64,000 bases of DNA, taken from assembly GCA_024363285.1 (NCBI GenBank), contig AP024710.1, positions 2,202,001 through 2,266,000 on the forward strand. Reading direction: 5' to 3'. Positions 54,786-62,959 of this stretch are shown here, one piece after another. The notes under the pieces were generated by a model. That model did not search any database. It saw nothing but the letters and a program-made list of their open reading frames with translations, and had not been told where the DNA came from. The first letter of the stretch is position 1; the number at the start of each line of letters is the position of its first letter. Origin of the DNA: Leptolinea sp. HRD-7. GTDB lineage: Bacteria; Chloroflexota; Anaerolineae; Anaerolineales; Anaerolineaceae. The translations under genes were made by a program, and so were the position numbers.

Positions 54786-55961
54786 ATGCGTACATTCAAG
54801 TTGTTAAGCGCGATGATTGTTTTGGTCATGCTGGTCAGTGCTTTTGCGCCCGTGGCCCCCGTTGCTGCCCCCGCTGCTGCTGATGGTGAGATCAAAATCG
54901 CCATTTTGGCTCCCCTGAGCGGACCTGTTCCTACCTTTGGTCTTTCCACCAAAGAAGGTGCTACCCAGGCTGTTGATGAATGGAACAAAAAGGGTGGTGT
55001 TTTGGGCAAGAAAATCGTTGCCATCGTTGAAGACTCACAGTGCACCCCTGACCCCGCTGTCAACGCGGCCAATAAAGTCATCAACCAGGATAAAGTGAAA
55101 TACATCGTTGGCGAAGTCTGCTCCAAGGCTTCCATCCCCGTATCCGAAATCGCCAATGAGAAGAAAGTTGTCCAGATCTCCGGTACCTCCACCAACCCGA
55201 GCGTCGTTCGCGATGCGGCCGGTAAAGTGAAACCCTTCACCTTCGTCGCCTGCTTCAATGATGACACCCAGGGTAAAGTTATCGCCAAATTCGCTTCCGA
55301 GACCATCAAAGCCAAAACCGCTTTCATTATGCTCGATCAGGCGAATGACTACGTAAAGGGTCTGGCCGAATACTTCGAAAAATATTTCACCGCTGATGGC
55401 GGCACGATCGTCGGCAAAGAAACCTACACCAGCAAAGACACCGACTTCTCAACCGTTCTGGCCAAAATCGCCGAAGCCAAACCTGATGTAGTGGTCCTCC
55501 CCGATTACTACAACATCGTCAACCTGGTCACCAAACAGGCCAAGGAAAAAGGCATCACGGCTCCGTTCATCGGTGGCGATGGTTGGGACTCCCCCGACCT
55601 GGATCCCAAAGCTGCTGATGGTGGTTTCTTCACCAACCACTACTCCCCCACCGAAGACCGCGAAAAAGTTAAGACCTTCGTGAAAAATTACGGTGAACTG
55701 TACAAAAACGACAAAGGCGAACCGAAGACCCCCGATGCCCTCGCCGCCCTCGCTTATGACGCCACCAACATCTTGATCGAAGCTATCGAAAAAGCCGGCG
55801 TTGATGATCCCACCAAAGTTGCCGATGCCATGGCCAAAGGCAAGTTCGAAGCCGTATCCGGAACCATCACCTTCGATGAATTCCACACCCCCATCAAACC
55901 GGTTACCGTAATCGCTGTGAAAGACGGAAAAGTCACCTTCAATTCACAGGTTATGCCGTAA
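54786..55961 (+). CDS. livJ: branched-chain amino acid ABC transporter substrate-binding protein
   Basis: 391 residues with a cleavable signal peptide (about 1-31, ending in AAADGE). The mature part is a periplasmic-binding-protein type 1 fold: KIAILAPLSGPVPTFG, GVLGKKIVAIVEDSQCTPD and FIGGDGWDSPDL. The family binds Leu/Ile/Val or related amides and aromatic acids. Codon use is markedly C-ended compared with the neighbours, a sign of very high expression, and the ribosome site AAGGAGGAG is strong. It heads the livJHMGF operon and is followed by a strong hairpin. Confidence 0.95.
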   Translation: MRTFKLLSAMIVLVMLVSAFAPVAPVAAPAAADGEIKIAILAPLSGPVPTFGLSTKEGATQAVDEWNKKGGVLGKKIVAIVEDSQCTPDPAVNAANKVINQDKVKYIVGEVCSKASIPVSEIANEKKVVQISGTSTNPSVVRDAAGKVKPFTFVACFNDDTQGKVIAKFASETIKAKTAFIMLDQANDYVKGLAEYFEKYFTADGGTIVGKETYTSKDTDFSTVLAKIAEAKPDVVVLPDYYNIVNLVTKQAKEKGITAPFIGGDGWDSPDLDPKAADGGFFTNHYSPTEDREKVKTFVKNYGELYKNDKGEPKTPDALAALAYDATNILIEAIEKAGVDDPTKVADAMAKGKFEAVSGTITFDEFHTPIKPVTVIAVKDGKVTFNSQVMP

Positions 55962-55985
55962 TCTGAAATTCTAAAATTTGAACTA

Positions 55986-56019
55986 CGAATATGGAGGGCA
56001 TCTTTGCCCTCCATATTCG
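55986..56019 (+). terminator. 15-bp hairpin between livJ and livH
   Basis: CGAATATGGAGGGCA, loop TCTT, TGCCCTCCATATTCG: perfect 15-bp stem, 25 bp after the livJ stop, with no long T-run (AGTTTATT). Probably a partial terminator or 3' stabiliser that keeps livJ mRNA in excess over the permease genes, as in other binding-protein operons. Confidence 0.75.
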
Positions 56020-56051
56020 AGTTTATTCCACATGTTACTAGGAGGTAGGAG

Positions 56052-57182
56052 ATGCAGAATACAATGGCCGAGCAGAAATCTCCACCCATTCAACTTAAAC
56101 CAAGGCAATCTCTTGCGTGGGTAGGGCAGGGTTTTCTGATCATCCTTTCGTTGGGAATCATTTATCTGATCGGAATAAACCTGGCGAAAAACCCATCTCT
56201 GTTTTCTAATATTTTCTTAAGCGGTTTGCAAATGGGTTTCGTGTATGCCATGATTGCTCTTGGGTACACCATGGTTTATGGTATTGTGAAACTGATCAAT
56301 TTTGCCCATGGTGACGTTTTCATGGTTGGCGCTTTCGTCAGTTATTATCTGGTTTACCGTTTCAATTTTCAGAATTGGCCGCAAGTGTTTTTCCCGACAA
56401 TGCCACCTATGCTGGTGGTTATTATCGGAACCGTTAGTACGATCATCATCGCCATGGTCGTATGTGTTTTACTGGCGACTACTATTGAACGTGTTGCTTA
56501 CAAACCATTACGCAATGCTCCCAGAATCGCCGCGCTGATCACGGCTATCGGTGTTTCATTTTTCCTGGAATTTTTCGGGGCACTGAACTTCGTGTTCTCT
56601 CCCCGTTTTATCCCTTATACCCGTCCATTTGAAGTTGTCGCCTGGTATATTGACTCAACGGGTATTCATCAGATCGTTCAAGGGACTCCACCACCACCAA
56701 CAGCCATTACTTTTTCAAATATCTTCCTTATTATCATGTTTGTCTCTATCCTGGTGCAGATTTTCCTCCAATTCCTTGTGAAGCGGACGAAAATGGGCAT
56801 TGCCATGCGCGCGGTTTCATTTGACAAACCCACCGCTCGCTTAATGGGTATCAATGTTGACCAGGTTATCTCGTTTACTTTCGCCATTGGCGCGGCGTTT
56901 GCCGGTCTGGGCGGTGTGTTATACGCTATCGCTTACTCATCCATTAACACACAGATGGGTATTCTCCCCGGCCTGAAAGCCTTTGTTGCGGCGGTATTGG
57001 GAGGTATTGGCAGTATCCCGGGTGCCTTTGTAGGCGCTTTGATCATGGGGCAGGCTGAAGCGCTGACAATGGGCTTTATATCTACCCCCATGCGTGATGC
57101 TGTCGCCTTTGCCATCCTGATTATTGTGCTTCTGGTTCGGCCTACCGGTATTTTTGGCGAACCCGAAAATGAAAAAGCCTAG
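56052..57182 (+). CDS. livH: branched-chain amino acid ABC transporter permease (LivH)
   Basis: 376 residues, AGGAGGT 5 bases upstream. About eight membrane helices, with the LivH hallmark GLQMGFVYAMIALGYTMVYG near residue 57 and the EAA-type coupling region MRAVSFDKPTARLMGINVDQV. A hydrophobic N-terminal segment precedes the core. It pairs with LivM as the permease heterodimer, 10 bp before livM. Confidence 0.95.
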   Translation: MQNTMAEQKSPPIQLKPRQSLAWVGQGFLIILSLGIIYLIGINLAKNPSLFSNIFLSGLQMGFVYAMIALGYTMVYGIVKLINFAHGDVFMVGAFVSYYLVYRFNFQNWPQVFFPTMPPMLVVIIGTVSTIIIAMVVCVLLATTIERVAYKPLRNAPRIAALITAIGVSFFLEFFGALNFVFSPRFIPYTRPFEVVAWYIDSTGIHQIVQGTPPPPTAITFSNIFLIIMFVSILVQIFLQFLVKRTKMGIAMRAVSFDKPTARLMGINVDQVISFTFAIGAAFAGLGGVLYAIAYSSINTQMGILPGLKAFVAAVLGGIGSIPGAFVGALIMGQAEALTMGFISTPMRDAVAFAILIIVLLVRPTGIFGEPENEKA

Positions 57183-57192
57183 GAGATAGCCA

Positions 57193-58551
57193 ATGGAAAT
57201 CGGGTTTTTATTTGGTTCGATTGTAAAGATTGTTGTAATTCTGGCCTATCTCTATGGATTGCTCTGGGTTTTAGGCCATAAGAAGACATGGGTAAAAATT
57301 GCCGGTGTGGTTGCCGCCTTTGGTATTGTTCAACTGGCGTTTACCGTCACTATTGGCGAATCAACCATTTTGAATGAGTTTGACAGTGGCCTCGTTTTTC
57401 AGGCTGCTTCCATGACGATGATCGCATTAGGCTTGAACCTGATCTATGGTTTCAACGGACAGTTCAGTCTTGGCCAGTGGGGCTTTTATGGTATTGGAGC
57501 TTACACAGCCGCTGATATCACGTTTCGCTGGATTAATGGAGACAGCCGCGGACTGGTGGTCGTGGGGCTTGGTTCTATTCTGGGCGCTGCCATGATCATC
57601 GGTATCCAGAAATGGCTAAAACGCTATCGCGGCGTTCCAGTGCTTTCCGCCTTCACGTTTTACCTGATCGGAAGCGTTCTGGTCGGCTTTATTGCTGTGG
57701 TAGTAGCCAATGCAATTGATCCGGCTATCTCCCCGCTTCTCGGTTCGGCTTATGACCGGGGACCGCTTGCTCAGGGGATTTGGATGCAACTCGTTTACTT
57801 CCTGGCTGTTGTATTTGCAGGCATCTTTGCCGGTGAAGTCAGTTTCCTTTTCGGTCTTCCTGTGCTTTCACTGGGATCTGATTACTTTGGAATCGCCACT
57901 CTGGGTTTCACCATCATTATCAATACATTGATGCTGAACTCTGATACCATTCTGCCTTTCCCTGAAATGAAAGGCGGCCGCGGTATGATCGGCATTCCCA
58001 AGATGACCAACTGGTTCTGGGCATTCTTCTTCATGGTGATGGTCATCATAATCATGAGAAACGTTATTCGGTCTTCCACCGGTCGTACTATTCTGGCTGT
58101 ACGCGAAGATGAAACCGCATCTAAAGCTATGGGTATTGATGTTGCCGGAAATAAGTTACTGGCCTTTGTTATTGGAAGCTTTTTTGCCGGTATCGGTGGT
58201 GGTGTTTATGCCCACTATATCGGCTTCCTTAGCCCCGGTACCTTTGACTTCTTAGCTGGTTTCAACCCACTAATTATTGTTGTGTTCGGTGGGCTGGGAA
58301 GTATGACCGGAACGATCGCGGCGTCATTTGGCTGGATTTTCTTCCTCGAAGGTTTGTTGCGTGTTTTACTCGGTCAAATGGGTCCTGATGCGCCGACCTG
58401 GCGTTTTGTGTTATATCCTATTGTCTTGCTTCTCCTGATGCTCATCCGGCCTCAGGGTTTGCTTGGAACTGTGGAATGGGGTTTTCTTAAAGCTCCATTT
58501 GTAAAACCACGGGACGAAGCGAAAGAAACCAAGGAACCGGCGAAAGCCTGA
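57193..58551 (+). CDS. livM: branched-chain amino acid ABC transporter permease (LivM)
   Basis: 452 residues, longer than the usual ~320-420 because of an N-terminal helix pair and an insertion in the middle (about 125-215). Core LivM motifs are ALGLNLIYGFNGQFSLGQWGFYGIGAYT, SDYFGIATLGFTII and AVREDETASKAMGIDVAGNKL (EAA loop). The C-terminus is charged (KPRDEAKETKEPAKA). It starts after AGGAGA and is 15 bp before livG. Confidence 0.95.
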   Translation: MEIGFLFGSIVKIVVILAYLYGLLWVLGHKKTWVKIAGVVAAFGIVQLAFTVTIGESTILNEFDSGLVFQAASMTMIALGLNLIYGFNGQFSLGQWGFYGIGAYTAADITFRWINGDSRGLVVVGLGSILGAAMIIGIQKWLKRYRGVPVLSAFTFYLIGSVLVGFIAVVVANAIDPAISPLLGSAYDRGPLAQGIWMQLVYFLAVVFAGIFAGEVSFLFGLPVLSLGSDYFGIATLGFTIIINTLMLNSDTILPFPEMKGGRGMIGIPKMTNWFWAFFFMVMVIIIMRNVIRSSTGRTILAVREDETASKAMGIDVAGNKLLAFVIGSFFAGIGGGVYAHYIGFLSPGTFDFLAGFNPLIIVVFGGLGSMTGTIAASFGWIFFLEGLLRVLLGQMGPDAPTWRFVLYPIVLLLLMLIRPQGLLGTVEWGFLKAPFVKPRDEAKETKEPAKA

Positions 58552-58566
58552 AAGGAGGAATGAACG

Positions 58567-59364
58567 ATGACAACTATAACCCCCTCCACACCCGTGCTTG
58601 AAGTCACCGGACTGGCTAAGATCTTTGGTGGTTTGCGCGCTGTCAGTGACTTCAATATGACTATTCACAAAGGTGAATTGGTCGGATTAATCGGTCCTAA
58701 CGGTGCAGGAAAAACAACCGCGTTCAATATGATCACCGGTCTGTACTTTCCTTCTCGCGGGGATATTAAATTTGAAGGAACATCCATTGTCGGCCTTCAA
58801 CCATTTGAGATCACCCGTATGGGCATTGGGCGTACATTCCAGAATATACGCCTTTTCTCCAATCTGACAGTTCTGGATAATGTTCGTATAGCGTATGACT
58901 TCCACTCCGGATACAACCTGGCAGATGGTATCTTTCGAAATAAAAAATTCTTCAAAAAAGAAACCGAACTAACTGAAAGAGCTCAGGATTTTTTGGCCAT
59001 CTTTCACTTAAATAAGTATGAAAACGAAATAGCCAAAAATCTGCCGTACGGTCAGCAGCGCCGGTTGGAAATTGCCCGCGCTCTGGCCTGCAATCCGCAC
59101 TTGTTGCTGTTAGACGAACCGGCGGCCGGTATGAACCCGAAAGAGATCACGGAATTAATGGATTTAATCCACTTCATTCGGGAAGAATTCAACCTGACAA
59201 TCCTGCTGATTGAACACCAGATGCGTTTAGTAATGGACATCTGCGAAAAAATCACAGTTCTGGATTTTGGCGAAGTAATTGCCCGTGGAACTCCTGTTGA
59301 AATTCAGAATAACGCCAAAGTAGTTGAAGCGTATCTGGGCAAGGGAGCTGCTAATGTTTCTTGA
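58567..59364 (+). CDS. livG: branched-chain amino acid ABC transporter ATPase (LivG)
   Basis: 265 residues. Walker A GPNGAGKTTAFN (about 42-53), LivG-specific FEGTSIVGLQPFEITRMGIGRTFQNIRLF, signature LPYGQQRRLEIARAL and Walker B LLLLDEPAAGMNP, then H-loop IEHQM. It forms the ATPase pair with LivF and overlaps livF by 11 bp. AAGGAGG lies upstream of its ATG. Confidence 0.96.
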   Translation: MTTITPSTPVLEVTGLAKIFGGLRAVSDFNMTIHKGELVGLIGPNGAGKTTAFNMITGLYFPSRGDIKFEGTSIVGLQPFEITRMGIGRTFQNIRLFSNLTVLDNVRIAYDFHSGYNLADGIFRNKKFFKKETELTERAQDFLAIFHLNKYENEIAKNLPYGQQRRLEIARALACNPHLLLLDEPAAGMNPKEITELMDLIHFIREEFNLTILLIEHQMRLVMDICEKITVLDFGEVIARGTPVEIQNNAKVVEAYLGKGAANVS

Positions 59365-60061
59365 AGTTAAAAACCTCCATGTATATTATGGTGCCATTAA
59401 TGCCCTGCAGGGAATATCTTTCCATATTGAAGAAGGCGAAATTGTTTCCCTGATTGGAGCAAATGGCGCTGGAAAATCGACCACATTGCGTACTATTTCC
59501 GGGATTCTTCGTCCCCGAACCGGCAGCATTACTTTCAAAGGGGAGGATATTACAACTATCCCCGCGGAACAGATTGTTCGTCGGGGCATTAGCCATGTGC
59601 CGGAAGGCCGGAAAATATTTGCACCTCTCACTGTTCAAGAGAACCTGGAAATGGGTGCTTATACCCGTGATGATCCCCAGGAAATTCAAAAATCTCAGGA
59701 ACGTGTTTTCCAGAGTTTTCCCCGATTGAAAGAACGGTTGAATCAATTGGGTGGAACATTATCTGGTGGGGAACAGCAAATGCTGGCTACCGGCCGGGGG
59801 ATGATGTCAAAGCCATCGCTGATTCTTCTTGATGAACCCTCTATGGGTTTAAGTCCTATCCTGGTTGAAGAGATTTTCAATATTATTAAAGAGATCAATT
59901 CACAGGGAACCAGTATCCTTCTGGTGGAACAAAACGCGCTTATGGCATTGTCAATTTCCAACAGGGCGTATGTTTTAGAGACAGGGCGTATTGTGCTGGA
60001 AGGCGATGCAAGAGATATCAAGAATAATCCTCAGGTTAAATCTGCCTATCTCGGAATTTGA
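59354..60061 (+). CDS. livF: branched-chain amino acid ABC transporter ATPase (LivF)
   Basis: 235 residues from ATG 59354, overlapping livG by 11 bp, with GGGAG upstream. Walker A GANGAGKSTTLR, LivF-type GISHVPEGRKIFAPLTVQENL, signature LSGGEQQMLATGRGM and Walker B LILLDEPSMGLSP, then LVEQNALMALSIS. Last gene of the operon; a strong hairpin follows at 60114. Confidence 0.96.
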   Translation: MFLEVKNLHVYYGAINALQGISFHIEEGEIVSLIGANGAGKSTTLRTISGILRPRTGSITFKGEDITTIPAEQIVRRGISHVPEGRKIFAPLTVQENLEMGAYTRDDPQEIQKSQERVFQSFPRLKERLNQLGGTLSGGEQQMLATGRGMMSKPSLILLDEPSMGLSPILVEEIFNIIKEINSQGTSILLVEQNALMALSISNRAYVLETGRIVLEGDARDIKNNPQVKSAYLGI

Positions 60062-60113
60062 TCCAGAAAAACACCGGTAAGACTAAAACCGGAAGAAGAA
60101 GAGATATGAAGTG

Positions 60114-60144
60114 GCAAGGGCAGAGTGAATAATTCTGCCCTTGC
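60114..60144 (+). terminator. probable terminator of the liv operon
   Basis: GCAAGGGCAGA (60114-60124) pairs perfectly with TCTGCCCTTGC (60134-60144), 9-nt loop, about 50 bp after livF. The following AAATTT gives only a short U-tract. The rest of 60062-60275 holds no gene. Confidence 0.65.
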
Positions 60145-60275
60145 AAATTTAACATAATAGCCATAATACTCATTGTGTTGTTACATAAGGCTGGTTTAAT
60201 ACTTGCAACGTTCAATTTGACAGTCACAACAATTGTGTTTAAACTAAGATTGATTAAAGAGATCAGGAGGAGAAG

Positions 60276-60911
60276 ATGAGCGCAACCTACCAGCTTGTAA
60301 TTCGTTCCGGTGCTGGCGCTGGCAAGGTGCTTCCACTCGACAAATCAGAGTTGCATGTCGGGCGTGATGTGACCAATGACCTGGTTATCAGTGATGAAAA
60401 GGTTTCTCGACGCCACGCACGTCTATACTCAGAAGGCGATCAGTATGTAGTGGAAGACCTGGGATCAACAAACGGTACATTTATTAATGGAGCACGGTTA
60501 TCGGGACCGCATTTGTTGAGAGCCGGGGAACAGATTACATTTGGTGAGACCAGCATCGTTTCATACGAGCGGATAGAGGAAGACCCTAACGCCACCGTAA
60601 TGTCTACTTTTGCCGCAACACCATCCACTGTTCACCCTCCCAGGCCGGTTTCATCGGCTGAACAGGCAGCCGGACAAAAACCTGGAGACCGAAATTATAT
60701 CTCTCCACAGGTTCCTCTGGCTCGTAATGATTTCGAAGCGGCACCTCCTCCGGCAGCCAAAAAGAAGAAACCGAAGACAGCTTTGATTATTATTTTGATC
60801 ATAATCGCGCTATTTATTTGCGGATGCGCGGCGGTTCTATTCTATATCGATTCGCAAAATTTGTATTGCAGTGTCGCGCCATTCTTATTCCCGGGTTGCG
60901 CGGTTCCTTAA
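60276..60911 (+). CDS. FHA-domain protein with C-terminal membrane anchor
   Basis: 211 residues with AGGAGGAG upstream. The N-terminal FHA domain (about 23-95) has LHVGRDVTNDLVISDEKVSRRHARL and DLGSTNGTFINGARL, the phosphothreonine-binding loops. A Pro/Ala/Lys linker (about 110-165) leads to one membrane helix (about 169-190) and a short tail with Cys residues. FHA proteins recruit Ser/Thr-phosphorylated partners; no kinase gene is in this window. Confidence 0.93.
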   Translation: MSATYQLVIRSGAGAGKVLPLDKSELHVGRDVTNDLVISDEKVSRRHARLYSEGDQYVVEDLGSTNGTFINGARLSGPHLLRAGEQITFGETSIVSYERIEEDPNATVMSTFAATPSTVHPPRPVSSAEQAAGQKPGDRNYISPQVPLARNDFEAAPPPAAKKKKPKTALIIILIIIALFICGCAAVLFYIDSQNLYCSVAPFLFPGCAVP

Positions 60912-61004
60912 TAGCTGACATATCTCCTGGATTTATCTTACAATCCGGCCGGAATTTTGATTTATTCCGGCCGGGTGTTTCTTAAGCAAAAAAGATCGTA
61001 GAAT

Positions 61005-62267
61005 ATGGATATGCAACCAACTCTTTCTCCCAGATGGAGTAATACGACAAAATTGATCGTAGGTCTATCTTTCCTGGCGATCATTGGTTATCTTTTTAAT
61101 CGATTTCAAACTTTACTTGCGCCCCTTCTGATTACTTTTATCTTAACATATTTGATGTATCCCCCTTCCAGTTGGTTGATGCGAAAATTAAAAATGAACT
61201 GGAGGCTTTCAGTAACGGTTTGTTTCTTGCTTTTGTTACTGATCATTCTTGGACTTTTAACCTGGGGCGGTTTGGCCATTGTTGAACAGGGACAAAGTTT
61301 GATTTTATTTTTGGAGAAAGCGATTGAAGATCTTCCTACTACAATCCAAAATTTTCTCAACACGCCATTATCTGTTGGCCCGTATAAGTTTGAACTATAT
61401 CGCGTAAATCTGGAATCTATCAGCAGTCAAATCACTTCTGCCATTCAACCCGCGCTGGGGAATCTGGGTAATATTCTAGGGCAGATCGCATCCGGGACAG
61501 CAACCACAATCGGTTGGATGTTATTTGTAATGATGATGGCGTATTTCATTTTGTCAGAAACCGGTGGAGAACCCGACCGTATTTTTCATTTTGACATTCC
61601 CGGGTATCAGGATGATTTTGAAAAGATCGGAATTCTTCTAAACAGAGTCTGGAACGCGTTTCTCAGGGGACAGTTTCTGATCATCGTTTTTGTTATTATC
61701 GTATATTCCATCCTGTTTGGAGCTGTAGGGTTACGCTATTTCTTTGGTCTCGCGATCATCGCCGGATTGACGCGATTCCTTCCTTATATCGGTCCATTGA
61801 TCGCGTGGACCACTTATGGTTTGGTCGCGTTTTTCCAGGGGAATACGATATTCGGGTTAAGTCCGTTAACATATGCAATTTTTATCGTGGTTTTGGCCTG
61901 GTTGACTGATGTAATAATCGACAATTTCGTGTCCACCAGGGTGATGGCTGACGCACTTTCTGTGCATCCGGCTTCGATACTCGTGGCTGCATTAATTGGC
62001 GCAAATTTACTTGGAGTTGCCGGCATGATCCTTGCTGCGCCTGTTCTGGCTACACTTCAATTGTTCTTTCGATATGTGTTGCGAAAAATGTTCGATAAAG
62101 ATCCCTGGGAAGGGGTTGATTTTGAACCGCATAAAAAAGAGACCGGGATATTTATGCCCGGTATTGGTTTGTTCATAAAAAGTTTTGTCTCTAAAATAGT
62201 AAATTTCGAAAAAAAGAAGAACATTGCTCAGCCTTCAAATAAAAAACAGGGAGACCACAATGAATAA
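61005..62267 (+). CDS. AI-2E-family membrane transporter
   Basis: 420 residues (ATG 61005; ATG 61011 is an alternative) with about eight membrane helices. The C-terminal family core shows FFGLAIIAGLTRFLPYIGPLI, TDVIIDNFVSTRVMADALSVHP and LGVAGMILAAPVLA. The family includes TqsA-type AI-2 exporters and Na+/H+ antiporters, so substrate is not assignable. A basic C-terminal tail (about 370-420) follows the last helix. It overlaps the next small gene by 8 bp. Confidence 0.93.
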   Translation: MDMQPTLSPRWSNTTKLIVGLSFLAIIGYLFNRFQTLLAPLLITFILTYLMYPPSSWLMRKLKMNWRLSVTVCFLLLLLIILGLLTWGGLAIVEQGQSLILFLEKAIEDLPTTIQNFLNTPLSVGPYKFELYRVNLESISSQITSAIQPALGNLGNILGQIASGTATTIGWMLFVMMMAYFILSETGGEPDRIFHFDIPGYQDDFEKIGILLNRVWNAFLRGQFLIIVFVIIVYSILFGAVGLRYFFGLAIIAGLTRFLPYIGPLIAWTTYGLVAFFQGNTIFGLSPLTYAIFIVVLAWLTDVIIDNFVSTRVMADALSVHPASILVAALIGANLLGVAGMILAAPVLATLQLFFRYVLRKMFDKDPWEGVDFEPHKKETGIFMPGIGLFIKSFVSKIVNFEKKKNIAQPSNKKQGDHNE

Positions 62268-62643
62268 ACCTTCCCCATTGATCATAATTCTGGTAATTGT
62301 CGCGGTAATCGGTCTGACAACGGCAGCTGTTGTTTTCCTGCAAAAATATGTGCCGGATACGATAAAATCCAGTTCGGAAGGCTCTGAAAATGCCAAGGCA
62401 GCCAGACGATGTGAAGAGGTTGTTAAAGCTTCCATGCGAGATGCCACCCGGGCGAAATTTACCGGGCAAAAAGTGGTTACTGTGGGCAAAGGCCGCTATC
62501 AGATAACCGGTAGTGTTGACGGACCAAATGCCTCTGGAATTATGGTAAGAGGATACTATAATTGTATTTTCAATTTCAACACCAAATCGTTTGATCTGCT
62601 TTCTCTGGAAGGCGATGATGTTTGGAAACCGTTGAAAAAATAG
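62260..62643 (+). CDS. small membrane-anchored protein, function unknown
   Basis: 127 residues from ATG 62260, overlapping the AI-2E gene by 8 bp with GGGAG upstream. One N-terminal membrane helix (about 6-27) then a soluble domain (about 35-127) with VGKGRYQITGSVDGPNASGI and YNCIFNFNTKSFDLLSLEGD, likely an extracytoplasmic beta-sheet domain. Two Cys residues (about 47 and 103) could form a disulphide. No known family recognised. Translational coupling suggests work with the AI-2E transporter or the small protein after it. Confidence 0.7.
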   Translation: MNKPSPLIIILVIVAVIGLTTAAVVFLQKYVPDTIKSSSEGSENAKAARRCEEVVKASMRDATRAKFTGQKVVTVGKGRYQITGSVDGPNASGIMVRGYYNCIFNFNTKSFDLLSLEGDDVWKPLKK

Positions 62644-62659
62644 TAAAAAGGAGAATAAA

Positions 62660-62848
62660 ATGTCAGACTCAGAACCTATGGTTAAGACGTTAGGTGAAAC
62701 CGAGAACTACATGGCCTGGAAAGCAGAAGAACCCGATGGTGAAAGCACTTATCATCTGGATTTAAATAATGTCACACTTCATTTCTTTACCGAAGAATGG
62801 AATGAATTTATTGATCTTGTAAAGAAACTCGATAAAGCCACTCTTTAA
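62660..62848 (+). CDS. 62-residue conserved-looking small protein
   Basis: Strong ribosome site AAAGGAG 7 bases before ATG 62660, 16 bp after the previous stop. Acidic, with a Trp-rich N-terminal strand (NYMAWKAEEPDGESTYHLDL) and a C-terminal helix (FFTEEWNEFIDLVKKLDKATL). No family recognised. Position and ribosome site argue that it is a real gene in the AI-2E operon. Confidence 0.65.
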   Translation: MSDSEPMVKTLGETENYMAWKAEEPDGESTYHLDLNNVTLHFFTEEWNEFIDLVKKLDKATL

Positions 62849-62859
62849 TTCAATAAATC

Positions 62860-62900
62860 GAATTACCAACCTCGTTCTGTTTGATGCAAGGTTGGCAATT
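62860..62900 (+). terminator. hairpin after the small-protein gene
   Basis: AATTACCAACCT (62860-62871) pairs with AGGTTGGCAATT (62889-62900), one mismatch and a 17-nt loop. No T-run follows directly, so it may act with the next hairpin. Confidence 0.4.
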
Positions 62901-62911
62901 GATAATAACCA

Positions 62912-62948
62912 AAAGAAGAAGCAATTTAAATTGAATTGCTTCTTCTTT
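62912..62948. terminator. bidirectional terminator between the AI-2E operon and the nuoF-like gene
   Basis: AAAGAAGAAGCAATT (62912-62926) pairs perfectly with AATTGCTTCTTCTTT (62934-62948), 15-bp stem and 7-nt loop. The outer A and T residues serve as U-tracts for both convergent units. Confidence 0.85.
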
Positions 62949-62959
62949 AACCTGATCAG

